Below are positions 31,405-40,214 of a DNA stretch of 56,664 nucleotides, one piece after another; within the stretch, counting starts at the first letter, position 1, and each line of letters begins with the position of its first letter. Source of the stretch: Minisyncoccota bacterium (lineage in GTDB: Bacteria; Patescibacteriota; Minisyncoccia; Phycocordibacterales; UBA9973); NCBI GenBank assembly GCA_018061865.1, contig JAGOTH010000003.1, positions 1 through 56,664 of the forward strand, given 5' to 3'. The notes under the pieces are model-generated. The model worked only from the letters and a program-made list of their open reading frames with translations. It did not search any database and was not told where the DNA came from. The position numbers and the translations under genes are program-made.

Positions 31405-32496
31405 TTACCATGAAAGTGCGTCTTTTGGCACGATTACATCTTCATCTAGATCTGTTTTTGCAATTTTACCAACAAGAGACTCGAGGTCCTTCGGTGGGAT
31501 TCCAGTTCCCGGGCCCTTTATTGCAAGCATTTCTTTTGTTATTTTTGTTCCTGCTTTAATTGCAACTTTTGTAGCCACACTTTTAGCAAGCTTTTCTCTA
31601 AGAGGAACAAGTTCTTCTATTATTTTCTTTTCTTTCTTTCCAAGAATTCTTTCAACTCTTCTGATTCCATCTACCATTTCTTTAAATTCAACGGGCGTAA
31701 GTGAGGCGGCATGATCTCCACCTTTCATTCCTTTATCAAGAGTAAAATGTCTTTCTACAATTGTAGCCCCACGAGATACCGCCATTAGTGTTGGAAAGAT
31801 ATCTATCTCATGACCAGAATATCCAACAGGAAGTGGGTGGAACAATTCATTCAACCTATCCATGTATGATAGATTTATTTTTTCTTCTGGAGAAGGATAA
31901 AGTGAGAGGCAGTGGAATATAATAACTTTTGGATTTCTTTTCAGAACAGTTTGAACAGCAACAGATATTTCGTCTTCTGTATTCATTCCAGTAGAAAGCA
32001 AAACTGGCTTTCCCTTATCTGCAACATATTCTAGAAGTGGAATATTTATTGTGTCGGCAGAAGGAATCTTATATGCGTCAGTGTCGAGACTCGCCATAAA
32101 ATCCGCACTTGTCTTATCCCAAACACTGGCAAAGAAAAGAATTTCTTGTTCTTCACAAAACTTTTTTATTTCACGATATTGATCTTCATTGAACTCTAGC
32201 TTGTCTCTGTGTTCTCCATAAGTTGGAGCATATGCATGCGGAGAGTTGTAAGGTTTCTCAAGTCCCTCCTTTGTTAGGATTTCTGTAGTAGTTCGCTTTT
32301 GGAATTTTACAGCATCAGCTCCAGATAATTTTGCTTCGACAATCATTTTCTTGGCTGTCTCCATGTCACCGTTGTGGTTTATACCAATTTCAGCAATAAC
32401 AAAAACCGGCTCCCCTGCCCCTACATACTTATTTTTAATTTTTACTTTTCCTGGAAGTCCCCCGAGAAACAACTTAATTTTGTCTGTGAATTTCAT
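31405..32496 (-). CDS. neuB: N-acetylneuraminate/nonulosonate synthase family (NeuB-like)
   Basis: A 363-residue protein. The N-terminal TIM-barrel (about 28-270) contains VIAEIGINHNGDM, GADAVKFQKRT, VLLSTGMNTEDEI and GYSGHEIDIFP, and the C-terminal antifreeze-like SAF domain (about 300-360) shows VATKVAIKAGTKIT. The family condenses phosphoenolpyruvate with a hexosamine derivative to make a nonulosonic acid (sialic, legionaminic or pseudaminic acid). Which one cannot be decided here. NeuA-like lies 34 bp upstream. No NeuC-type epimerase is seen in the window. Confidence 0.93.
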   Translation of the reverse strand: MKFTDKIKLFLGGLPGKVKIKNKYVGAGEPVFVIAEIGINHNGDMETAKKMIVEAKLSGADAVKFQKRTTTEILTKEGLEKPYNSPHAYAPTYGEHRDKLEFNEDQYREIKKFCEEQEILFFASVWDKTSADFMASLDTDAYKIPSADTINIPLLEYVADKGKPVLLSTGMNTEDEISVAVQTVLKRNPKVIIFHCLSLYPSPEEKINLSYMDRLNELFHPLPVGYSGHEIDIFPTLMAVSRGATIVERHFTLDKGMKGGDHAASLTPVEFKEMVDGIRRVERILGKKEKKIIEELVPLREKLAKSVATKVAIKAGTKITKEMLAIKGPGTGIPPKDLESLVGKIAKTDLDEDVIVPKDALSW

Positions 32497-32530
32497 AAGA
32501 ATATACTACTCCTGCCCCAAAAAAACACAA

Positions 32531-33292
32531 CTACCCGAAAAGCTCCGGTTTTTGCTTAATAATTTCTTCGGCTATTTTCAGCTCCAATGGAGAGTCGATG
32601 TCCACGTCTCGCCATTTTTCAAAATAAAGAGGCATGATTTTACTTCCACTCATAGAATTCATTTCCAAAATAACAAAAGGTCGAATAATATCCACATAAC
32701 CAGAGTGACGCCATACTTTTGGCAAAAGCTGTCTTGGCATATTGTAAGCTTCAGGATATTTTTCAAAAGTCTCTGGAAATACTTTCGTTAATAATGGAGA
32801 AAGAAACTTTTCTCCATCCTTGTGTTCATACATTTTAAAAGGTGTGTGCATTGGCTCACAAATAGAACGAACAGAATGAGCGTCTTCATTTTCAAGAATT
32901 AATTCAATTCCCTCGTCGATATCTTCAGCGCTTTTAAGTGGTGTTGTTGGCCTTAAGTGAACAACTACATCTGGTACATAATTTTCTTTTTCTTTTAAAG
33001 TATTTAAAACATGTTGGAAAACTGGAAGATCGGGAGTCAAATCTTCAGCTAATTCCTTTGGTCTCATAAAAGGAACCTCAACTCCACAAGAAGCTGCGAA
33101 GTCAGCCATTTCTTGATCGTCTGTAGAAATAATCAAACGAGTTATGTGTTTACTCTTTTTCGCCGCATCAATTGTGTAAAACATCAAAGGCTTACCCGCA
33201 CAAAGAGCAATACTTTTCTTTGGTATAGACTTAGATCCACCACGAGCAACTATCACCGCCAAGACTTCTGGTCTTTTAGAATTATTTTCCAT
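32531..33292 (-). CDS. neuA: Acylneuraminate cytidylyltransferase (NeuA-like)
   Basis: A 253-residue nucleotidyltransferase with the signature VIVARGGSKSIPKKSI (about 12-27) and later motifs LRPTTPLKSAEDID and DQEMADFA. It activates a nonulosonic acid as its CMP sugar, the donor for sialyltransferases. The start overlaps the upstream GT-B gene by 11 bp. Together with the NeuB-like enzyme it predicts that the cell makes or at least activates a sialic-acid-like sugar. Confidence 0.93.
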   Translation of the reverse strand: MENNSKRPEVLAVIVARGGSKSIPKKSIALCAGKPLMFYTIDAAKKSKHITRLIISTDDQEMADFAASCGVEVPFMRPKELAEDLTPDLPVFQHVLNTLKEKENYVPDVVVHLRPTTPLKSAEDIDEGIELILENEDAHSVRSICEPMHTPFKMYEHKDGEKFLSPLLTKVFPETFEKYPEAYNMPRQLLPKVWRHSGYVDIIRPFVILEMNSMSGSKIMPLYFEKWRDVDIDSPLELKIAEEIIKQKPELFG

Positions 33293-34670
33293 ATTTGTTA
33301 ATTATATCACTTACTTTTTCGGCCAACCGAACACCTGACTTACCATCAAAAGGATTGACAAAAGTTTCTAGTAACTTAACTCTTCCCTCTTTGTCTTCAT
33401 CTTTATTTTTTGTATAAGAATTAATGGCATTAGCTAACTCGTCGTCATTTCTTACAACCTTTACTCCACCAGTCGAAACCAAATCCTCAAAGTGGGTATA
33501 TTTGTCATAGAATCTTTTTGCACTCATCCAGTATCTGATGTTTGGAATATTTAAATCATAAGCAATACATATAACCGGCTTACCTAAAGAGGTGGCGTCG
33601 ATTGCCATTGTTGAGGCGCTCGTTATGATAAATTCTGAATGTAAAACTGAATTAATCAAGTGCTTTGTATCGTCTTCTCCTATTTCTTTTCCGGCTTGAT
33701 CGCGACCAATGTGCATAGCAACACTGTCTGGAGTAACGCTAGACAAATTCACCATTTTTTCAAACTGTTTTTCGAATCTAGGATGAGCTCTGTACAAAAG
33801 ATGCATATCCTTATCTATCTTTCCTGATTTAGATAGTCGTTCAAAAATTTTACCAATCTCGCCTTCATGAACAAAGTAATCTCCCATCGCTCCATAAAGA
33901 ATTACTTTTTTGTCTTGACTTATATTTAACTTTTGCAAAAATTCTTCTCGAGAAACATATGGAGATGTTGTTTTCTTATAGATATCATAATGTGGAAGTC
34001 CGCTTATAAAAATATTTTCTTCTTTAAGACGCATGTTCTGAACAGTGTTTACAAGATCATAAAGATATTTATTTTCAACAATTAGAAAATCTGGAACAAC
34101 CCTAATTAACCCGTGACTTGTAAAATTATCCCAACTGCGAGGCATTCCAACAATAAAAACACCTCTCTGTTTAGCTAGAGTTCCAACTCTAATATCAAAG
34201 TCATAGTTTGTAAGAGATGTCAGAAAAACAATATCAGGATTATATTTATTGAAAACATCGAATAAAGATTTTTCTGGTTTTACAAAAATAAACAATTTTC
34301 TTGTTAAGTCTTTCCAGAAAGATAGATTTCCAAAAGTCTTTGTATAAAAATGTTTTATAAAAGTATGAACTAACCCTGCCCCACGCTCTCGAGCCCTCAT
34401 CTTTTCCCATTCATTTGTATGTGTATCTATTCCATTTATCGCAAGCCAAGCAACAAATTTCCCCCAAAAACCATATGAGCCAAATTTTATAGAAACAACT
34501 TCAACGTTTCCTTTTTGAAAAATTTCTTTGTATGCACTCTCTTTTTCTGGTTTAGTCAGAATTATTATCTTGTTATCTTTTTGAAGCTCTAGAAACTTAG
34601 GCCAGAAATCTGTAAAAAAAATATTTCTAGCAATAAATGTCTCAGGCAATGTTATGAATACTGTTTTCAT
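33282..34670 (-). CDS. GT-B-fold transferase, candidate sialyltransferase or TagF-like
   Basis: A 462-residue soluble protein. The C-terminal half has LLYRAHPRFE (HP motif) and SASTMAIDATSLGKPVI (Ser/Thr motif), which is the pattern shared by bacterial sialyltransferases and CDP-glycerol glycerophosphotransferases. A GEDD segment stands between them. The N-terminal half has an SIKFGSYGFWGKF stretch and no membrane segment. Its overlap with neuA suggests that it uses the CMP-activated sugar, though a different donor is possible. It follows a sulfotransferase gene by 4-bp overlap. Confidence 0.65.
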   Translation of the reverse strand: MKTVFITLPETFIARNIFFTDFWPKFLELQKDNKIIILTKPEKESAYKEIFQKGNVEVVSIKFGSYGFWGKFVAWLAINGIDTHTNEWEKMRARERGAGLVHTFIKHFYTKTFGNLSFWKDLTRKLFIFVKPEKSLFDVFNKYNPDIVFLTSLTNYDFDIRVGTLAKQRGVFIVGMPRSWDNFTSHGLIRVVPDFLIVENKYLYDLVNTVQNMRLKEENIFISGLPHYDIYKKTTSPYVSREEFLQKLNISQDKKVILYGAMGDYFVHEGEIGKIFERLSKSGKIDKDMHLLYRAHPRFEKQFEKMVNLSSVTPDSVAMHIGRDQAGKEIGEDDTKHLINSVLHSEFIITSASTMAIDATSLGKPVICIAYDLNIPNIRYWMSAKRFYDKYTHFEDLVSTGGVKVVRNDDELANAINSYTKNKDEDKEGRVKLLETFVNPFDGKSGVRLAEKVSDIINKYGK

Positions 34671-35491
34671 ATTTTCATTTGTTCTAAAGAAAGTAAGACC
34701 TTCTTTGTTTCTTCTGGAAGTGGATATACCTCTTTTAGTCTTGAGGCTCTTCCTCCTGAACGATTTAGCTTGTCATCAAAAACACTTTCTAGTTTTGAAG
34801 AATCAAGCCCTGAAATTTCTGACATCTTTTGAACTATATTTTTTCTTTTTTCTGTATCAAGTAAATCTTCATATGATATAAGAATTGCTTTTTTCTCCCC
34901 ACTCAAATGAAAAATCATATCTTGGTGAGCTATTGTCCAAAAATTTAATATTTGAGAAGCATAGAATCTCCCGAACCAAGCACTATCAAAAGAAGCCATT
35001 ACGGAAAATGGATCTCTGTAAATTGCAAAGACGACTCTTTCGCCTATGTATGGTTTTAAAAAATACCAGAAAACTGGAAAAGACTTTATTCCAAAGCTTT
35101 CCCCTTTCTTGCTTACTTTAGAAAGATTTTTCATTAAGGAGATCCTCGTAAAAAATCTTGAAACTCTGTTGCAAACCCCAAAGGCCTTTAGCTGAGAATC
35201 TTTTGAATAGTTAAAATCCAAAAATATATTTGATTGTCTTAAAAACTTTCTAGACAAGCTAAATATCTTTTTGTGTTCAAAAAAACCGTTTGGGTTTCTA
35301 GAGTCTGGAGCCATTAAATCATTCGGGGCACCGAAAGACACCCCCGCTCTGTTTAACATGTCACAAATTAAACTTGTCCCACTTCGTTGAAAACCAAGCA
35401 CAACAAAAGCCGTCTTTTTAGACATTATTTCTTTATTTTTCCTTTCGCGAGAGCCTACTATTTTGTATAGAGGGATAAGAAGCTTTTTCAT
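34667..35491 (-). CDS. Sulfotransferase-family protein
   Basis: A 274-residue protein with the 5'-phosphosulfate loop GFQRSGTSLICDML (33-46) and the 3'-phosphate motif AIYRDPFSVMASF (about 156-168). It begins the nonulosonate operon, so a sulfated glycan is a plausible product. A PAPS-synthesis gene is not in the window. The start at 35491 is supported by TGGTAGTAT 6 nt upstream (leaderless). The stop overlaps the start of the next gene by 4 bp. Confidence 0.85.
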   Translation of the reverse strand: MKKLLIPLYKIVGSRERKNKEIMSKKTAFVVLGFQRSGTSLICDMLNRAGVSFGAPNDLMAPDSRNPNGFFEHKKIFSLSRKFLRQSNIFLDFNYSKDSQLKAFGVCNRVSRFFTRISLMKNLSKVSKKGESFGIKSFPVFWYFLKPYIGERVVFAIYRDPFSVMASFDSAWFGRFYASQILNFWTIAHQDMIFHLSGEKKAILISYEDLLDTEKRKNIVQKMSEISGLDSSKLESVFDDKLNRSGGRASRLKEVYPLPEETKKVLLSLEQMKI

Positions 35492-35497
35492 AAGACA

Positions 35498-35506
35498 ATA
35501 CTACCA
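35498..35506 (-). promoter_or_regulatory. Extended -10, leaderless promoter of the nonulosonate operon
   Basis: TGGTAGTAT on the minus strand, 6 nt before the ATG at 35491. It would drive six genes down to 29739. Confidence 0.5.
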
Positions 35507-35538
35507 CTTATTTCAGTTATGTGAAGTTGGCAAATATT

Positions 35539-35547
35539 TGCTAAAAT
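35539..35547 (+). promoter_or_regulatory. TGCTAAAAT, leaderless promoter of the PhyH-like gene
   Basis: TGCTAAAAT with 7 nt to the ATG at 35555. The stretch TTTGCTAAAATA is identical to that before the leaderless gene at 54736. Confidence 0.65.
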
Positions 35548-35554
35548 ATATCTT

Positions 35555-36436
35555 ATGAATATAAAAAAATACCTTTTAAAAGCTTACTTTGAGGTTAGAA
35601 CATGTTGGGTTGTATGGTTTTATTTATTAAACAGAAAGCCACGAGTTCTATTTAACAAAAATAAGCCCGCACTTTCTCCTGTTGGAAACAGGGTTCTGGA
35701 AGACTTGAAAAGAGACGGTATCTCTACTGTAAAACTAGAAGAGTTATTCCCGAACAAGAGCATTCTTTCTGATTTTGAAGAATTCATAAAAACACTAAAC
35801 CCAGAAGAAGCAGAGCAAGGGAAAAAAAGTTTCTTGAAAAAATATTGGGACAAATTCCCAAAATTTAACAAAAACAATCCATTTGCTAAATTCGCACTAT
35901 CTAAAGAAGTAATGGATATTGCAAACTCCTACATGGGAATGTGGACAAAGCTTGTTTACTACGACTTGGCACTCACTCTGCCAGTGGGAGAATCTACTCC
36001 GGTTCAATCACAGCGCTGGCACAGAGATCCAGAAGAAAAAAGAATCTGCAAAGTTTTTATATATTTAAATGACATAAACGAAAACGCCGGTCCATTTACT
36101 CACATAAACGGAAGTCAGCGTGGTGGTAAATATGGAAAACTATTTCCCCAAAAACCACCGGAAGGAGTATACCCAGAAGAAAAGGAACTTCTGTCAAAAG
36201 TTGACCCTAAAGATATAAGACTAATGACGGCGCCAAAAGGAACCGTTATATTCTGCGACACAAGCGGATTGCACCGTGGAGGATACGCAAAAACAGAAGA
36301 AAGATTAATGTTTACAGCTTTCTTTTCTGCACCAACAAACTCAGAAAAACCTTGGTACAAGATATCTAAAGAACAGGTAGAAGAGATGGAAAGACCCGAA
36401 CAAAAATTTGCCCTATCTTTCGCTAAAGAAAAATAA
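35555..36436 (+). CDS. Phytanoyl-CoA dioxygenase (PhyH) family protein
   Basis: A 293-residue 2-oxoglutarate/Fe(II)-type oxygenase. The metal ligands are His and Asp in RWHRDPEE (about 153-160) and a later His in SGLHRGGYA, followed by the Arg that would bind 2-oxoglutarate. The N terminus is basic and hydrophobic (residues 6-30) and may associate with the membrane. In glycan loci, PhyH enzymes oxidise lipid or sugar parts. Substrate unknown. It is the only rightward gene among the leftward genes around it, and its stop abuts that of the convergent methyltransferase gene. Confidence 0.85.
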   Translation: MNIKKYLLKAYFEVRTCWVVWFYLLNRKPRVLFNKNKPALSPVGNRVLEDLKRDGISTVKLEELFPNKSILSDFEEFIKTLNPEEAEQGKKSFLKKYWDKFPKFNKNNPFAKFALSKEVMDIANSYMGMWTKLVYYDLALTLPVGESTPVQSQRWHRDPEEKRICKVFIYLNDINENAGPFTHINGSQRGGKYGKLFPQKPPEGVYPEEKELLSKVDPKDIRLMTAPKGTVIFCDTSGLHRGGYAKTEERLMFTAFFSAPTNSEKPWYKISKEQVEEMERPEQKFALSFAKEK

Positions 36437-37102
36437 TTATTTCTTTATAGTAAAATATTTTCCAGTTCTTTCTTCTTTTAGAAGCTCTAAGTTGTTTTTA
36501 GAAATAAAAGCATCAACAGCTTTTTTTGCACCTGGCCAGTTTTCGTCATCGTATTCATCAAAAAGGACAACTCCCCCAACTGCCACAAATTTATAAAGAT
36601 TATCTAGAACATCATTGTAAGAATCATACAAATCAACGTCTACGTGCAAAAATGCGATTGGGCCGAAATTCCTACCAGGCAAAGTATCCGAGAAAAATCC
36701 TTTAACGAGGTTAACGTCATTGTGTACAAAGTTACTTTCTATCCGCGCTTCTCTCAAAATTGAAATTATGTCAGAAGTTGAAGTACCAGACCATTCTCCT
36801 TTTTTAGGCTTTCTTTTACCATCATCTTCTTTTGATGGTTCTGGGAATCCTTCGAAAGAGTCAAACCCAAATACTTTTCTTTTCTTTTTATCAGTAGAAG
36901 CAATGAAAGATAGATATAAGAATGTTCTTCCCCTCCCAACCCCACACTCAACAAAATCTCCATCTATGTCTTCTACGATTTTAGTTAATTTGTTAATTGT
37001 ATAAATATTTTTTAACTGTCTTAGGTCTGCTTGTATAGAAAAATTATTTACAACTTTTAAATTTTTTTGTCTTAAAATGTTTTTTAAAATTGATTTAATC
37101 AT
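36437..37102 (-). CDS. TylF/macrocin O-methyltransferase-like protein
   Basis: A 221-residue class I SAM methyltransferase. The motifs are DFVECGVGRGRTFLYLS (about 50-66), FGFDSFEGFPEP and FLHVDVDLYDSYND, which contain the acidic residues and metal ligands of the TylF/MycF group. Members methylate sugar hydroxyls. The N-terminal segment (1-30) is basic. It lies 7 bp downstream of the acetyltransferase-like gene, so the two form a short operon that would decorate glycans. Confidence 0.85.
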   Translation of the reverse strand: MIKSILKNILRQKNLKVVNNFSIQADLRQLKNIYTINKLTKIVEDIDGDFVECGVGRGRTFLYLSFIASTDKKKRKVFGFDSFEGFPEPSKEDDGKRKPKKGEWSGTSTSDIISILREARIESNFVHNDVNLVKGFFSDTLPGRNFGPIAFLHVDVDLYDSYNDVLDNLYKFVAVGGVVLFDEYDDENWPGAKKAVDAFISKNNLELLKEERTGKYFTIKK

Positions 37103-37109
37103 TTATTTA

Positions 37110-37643
37110 TTATTTATTAATAATTTGAACTGGATTACCGTAAGCAACTGAATTGTCCGGAACAGATTTATTGCAAAAGGTTAAAGCTCCTATTTGAACG
37201 TTATTCCCAATTTTTATATCACCCAAAACCTTTGCCCCACTACCAATTGTCACATTGTTACCAATTATAGGTTTTTCATCTGGTTTTTCAAAATTCTTAG
37301 CTCCGATTGTAACTCCATTGTAAACATGAAAATTTGAACCAATTTCAACCCCAGCCCCAATTACGATATCGGACACGTGGCTTATTTTAAATCCAGGACC
37401 AATTTTAGATAAAAATGATATATCAATACCAAATACATAAAAACGATAAACACTAAGTAATTTTGCAAAAATACCAAATTTACGAATTTTTCTATTCACT
37501 CTATAAAGAAATACGCACAAGAATGCTGGTTTTAAAATTACACTATAAATGAAATACTTTAAAATTTTAAAGAAACTACTCCTCTCGTCAACCTTAAAAC
37601 CACAAACTCTTAGATCTGAAGTTATTGTCCTTTTTATACTCAT
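37110..37643 (-). CDS. Serine-acetyltransferase-like hexapeptide acyltransferase
   Basis: A 177-residue left-handed beta-helix protein. Hexapeptide repeats are visible as IVIGAGVEIGSN, VTIGAKN, PIIGNNVTIGSGAKVLGDIKIGNNVQIGA (in parts), ending with the cap SVAYGNPVQII. A short N-terminal hydrophobic part (about 30-50) may dock to the membrane. In a glycan locus such proteins usually O- or N-acetylate sugars. A true CysE function is less likely. The start is supported by TTGCCA, 17 bp, TAAGAT and 7 nt. Confidence 0.85.
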   Translation of the reverse strand: MSIKRTITSDLRVCGFKVDERSSFFKILKYFIYSVILKPAFLCVFLYRVNRKIRKFGIFAKLLSVYRFYVFGIDISFLSKIGPGFKISHVSDIVIGAGVEIGSNFHVYNGVTIGAKNFEKPDEKPIIGNNVTIGSGAKVLGDIKIGNNVQIGALTFCNKSVPDNSVAYGNPVQIINK

Positions 37644-37650
37644 AGACTGA

Positions 37651-37679
37651 ATCTTATCTTAAGCTGCGACTATTGGCAA
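37651..37679 (-). promoter_or_regulatory. Leaderless promoter of the acetyltransferase-like gene
   Basis: TTGCCA (37674-37679), 17 bp, TAAGAT (37651-37656), then 7 nt to the ATG at 37643. Confidence 0.65.
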
Positions 37680-37687
37680 TTTAGAAA

Positions 37688-39073
37688 TTACTTTCTGAAA
37701 AAACCGGCAAATTTACTTAGTTTAAAAAATTTCTGTTTTATCATTTGAAAAACAAACTCATCATTTTCGTCAAAAGAAAATATGTTTTTAGGACTAATTG
37801 AAAAATCTGGGAGTCTCCTCTTTATTCTCCTATATCTTTCAATTGTGAAAGTTAATATTGTAAGGACATACTCGAAAGCAACACCGTAGATACCAAAAAC
37901 TGGTAGGAAAATTGCTGAATATAAGACTATAAAACCATTTTTAAGCATAACAGATGAAAACAACTCTTTCTGAGCCTTGAAAGTATTGTAAAGAGGAGAA
38001 AGGACGACGGCGAAAGAGTGAGGTATAACGGATATAAGCATTATTGTAAAAATAGGAATGACTGGTTCGTATTTTGGGAAAAGAAGAACAAGAAGTAATG
38101 GAAAGGCAATCGCCACAAAAACGGCAAGTAAAACGAATATAACCATCTGATATTTTACTGACTTTACAGCAAGAATAGAGAGCCTCTTTATGTCATTTGT
38201 ATACCTAGACAAAACCGGACCAAGAACGCTTTGAAAATTAAATATAGATAAAGTATGAGCCATAAGAGTCTGAGCAAGAGAAGCGACCGCAACAGCCTCT
38301 GTCCCAATAAAGAATTTCACTAACCACAGTCTCACAGCCTGACCAAAATTATTCGCATAATTAGTAAACACACCCCAAATTCCATGATTAAAAATATAAT
38401 ATTTTATTGGGAAACTTTTATTCAAACCAAAGTTAAAAGATTTTAAAGTCCTAATTAAAAATGGTGAGAATATAATAATTGGGATAACTGGAGCCAAAAC
38501 AGAGGAAAGAATAACCGTTCCCACTTCAATTTTCTTCGAAAAAAGAAAAACCAATATTATCGCCAATTTTGAAACCTCTTCAAAAAAACTAAAAGCATTT
38601 CTTTTGAAAAATTCATGAGAAACTGAAAACGCCGTAATAAAAAGCGATCTAAATGGAGAAGTTATAAAATTAAAAGAAAGTATAAAAAAATAAATAGACG
38701 AAGTGTGAGAAAGTTTACCCAAAAAAGAACCCATTAAAATTATCAAAGAAAAAGCTAAAAGAGCCAAAACTACCTGCAGGTTAAAATAACTTCTCAAAAG
38801 AGACTTGGCGGCCAAACCATTCCCTTCTGCTATTTCTACACTCATGTCAGACACCACAGTTGAACTGAGTCCAGGTAAAACAAATATGTTTAAGACAGCA
38901 ACAGAAGAAAGGATTAACTCTATTAATCCGTATTCATAAACAGAGAGTCTTGTTAGGACAATAGCCGCAATCGCGATTCCAACCACCTTAGAAGAAATAT
39001 TAAAAAGTGTATTCCAAAAGGTACCCTTGCCCATGATATTAAAAACCTCACCCTTTGTTATTGTTTTATCCAT
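37688..39073 (-). CDS. Wzx-like oligosaccharide flippase
   Basis: A 461-residue polytopic protein with about 12-14 membrane segments and the N-terminal KGTFWNTLFNISSKVVG typical of the polysaccharide-transporter (MOP) family, then YEYGLIELILSS. It would flip undecaprenyl-linked glycan units to the outer face. Residues 1-13 precede a second Met and may not be translated. The gene overlaps the upstream GT4 gene by 8 bp and ends the long leftward glycosyltransferase operon. Confidence 0.9.
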   Translation of the reverse strand: MDKTITKGEVFNIMGKGTFWNTLFNISSKVVGIAIAAIVLTRLSVYEYGLIELILSSVAVLNIFVLPGLSSTVVSDMSVEIAEGNGLAAKSLLRSYFNLQVVLALLAFSLIILMGSFLGKLSHTSSIYFFILSFNFITSPFRSLFITAFSVSHEFFKRNAFSFFEEVSKLAIILVFLFSKKIEVGTVILSSVLAPVIPIIIFSPFLIRTLKSFNFGLNKSFPIKYYIFNHGIWGVFTNYANNFGQAVRLWLVKFFIGTEAVAVASLAQTLMAHTLSIFNFQSVLGPVLSRYTNDIKRLSILAVKSVKYQMVIFVLLAVFVAIAFPLLLVLLFPKYEPVIPIFTIMLISVIPHSFAVVLSPLYNTFKAQKELFSSVMLKNGFIVLYSAIFLPVFGIYGVAFEYVLTILTFTIERYRRIKRRLPDFSISPKNIFSFDENDEFVFQMIKQKFFKLSKFAGFFRK

Positions 39074-40214
39074 TGTTTTTTTCTAGAAATCGCATTATTC
39101 TCCCGGCTCTTTTTTGCCAAGTAAATTCTAACACTTTATTGTAAGCCGATAATGCCTTTGATTCCCTAGAGTCATCCGTTAAAGCTGTATCTATTTTTTC
39201 CTTCAAATCCATCTCATTGTCAGGCTCAAAGAAAAAAGCGGAAGACGGATCAACAAGTTCCTCAATTGCGGGCACCCGAGAGGCCAGTATAGGTGTTTTA
39301 CTAGCCATATACTCAAACAGCTTCATAGGTGAAGTATAAAACTTCCCAATAGGCTCTCGAGCGGAATTCGGAATAACTAGTAAGTCGGCTGACTTTTGCC
39401 AAAGAGGGATTTCTGAATGTTTCTTGTTTCCGGCAAATATTATATTGTGAGATTCGTATTTATCTTGATATCGATCAACATCTTCACTGGTTCCACCAAC
39501 AAAGTAAAAATTTATATCTTTTAGTAATTGACCGGCTTTTGCCAAAGTATCTGTTCCCTTCCAACCATACAAGTGCCCAGTGTAGACAACTATTTTTTTG
39601 TCATGAGGCAGACCAAGCTTTCCCCTCGCCTCTTCTTTTGAAAGATTAATATCGAACTGTTCAAGCTCAACAGCGTTTGGTTCATAGAACAGTTTTGAAT
39701 CAGGAACTCCAAATTCTTTTTTTATATTCTCCATCTTCCAGCGATTGTGAACAATTATTCCTCTAACTGAGAAAAATAACTTCTTATAGAAATTTTTCTT
39801 CTTTTCAGGGAAATCGTGCATCTCATAAAAACAATTTTTTGAAAACAAAGACAAAAACATCAGTGGTAATGTTTCGTTTGAATAGATTATAGAATCTTTT
39901 ATTTTTCCGACACCAAAAACAAAACCAAGAGTTGTAAAAGAGAAGAAAACCAAGCTAACTCTAAAAGCAAATCTTTTCAAAAAAGGAATAGAGAACAAGT
40001 CTATAGTTGGTAAATATTTTATTTCAAAATTTTTCTCTAAAGAAAAATACTCAAAAGGGTCTGATTTAACCCTACCAAATCTTCTTGGAACAATAAGGGT
40101 TACATCTATTCCCTCTCTTGCAAAAGCCTCAGCGCTTTTACCCGCAAAAAGACTAGCTGCTTTTTCGCTAGGAAATCTTCCGTGAAATATTAGAAACATT
40201 TTTTTATCTTTCAT
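39066..40214 (-). CDS. GT4 family glycosyltransferase
   Basis: A 382-residue GT-B enzyme. The N-terminal half begins FLIFHGRFPSEKAASLFAGK, and the C-terminal donor domain has IVVYTGHLYGWKGTDTLAKA, FVGGTSEDVDRY and the EPIGKFYTSPMKLFEYMASK region corresponding to the EX7E motif. Donor and acceptor unknown. It overlaps the upstream methyltransferase gene by 11 bp and the flippase gene by 8 bp. Confidence 0.9.
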   Translation of the reverse strand: MKDKKMFLIFHGRFPSEKAASLFAGKSAEAFAREGIDVTLIVPRRFGRVKSDPFEYFSLEKNFEIKYLPTIDLFSIPFLKRFAFRVSLVFFSFTTLGFVFGVGKIKDSIIYSNETLPLMFLSLFSKNCFYEMHDFPEKKKNFYKKLFFSVRGIIVHNRWKMENIKKEFGVPDSKLFYEPNAVELEQFDINLSKEEARGKLGLPHDKKIVVYTGHLYGWKGTDTLAKAGQLLKDINFYFVGGTSEDVDRYQDKYESHNIIFAGNKKHSEIPLWQKSADLLVIPNSAREPIGKFYTSPMKLFEYMASKTPILASRVPAIEELVDPSSAFFFEPDNEMDLKEKIDTALTDDSRESKALSAYNKVLEFTWQKRAGRIMRFLEKNNG

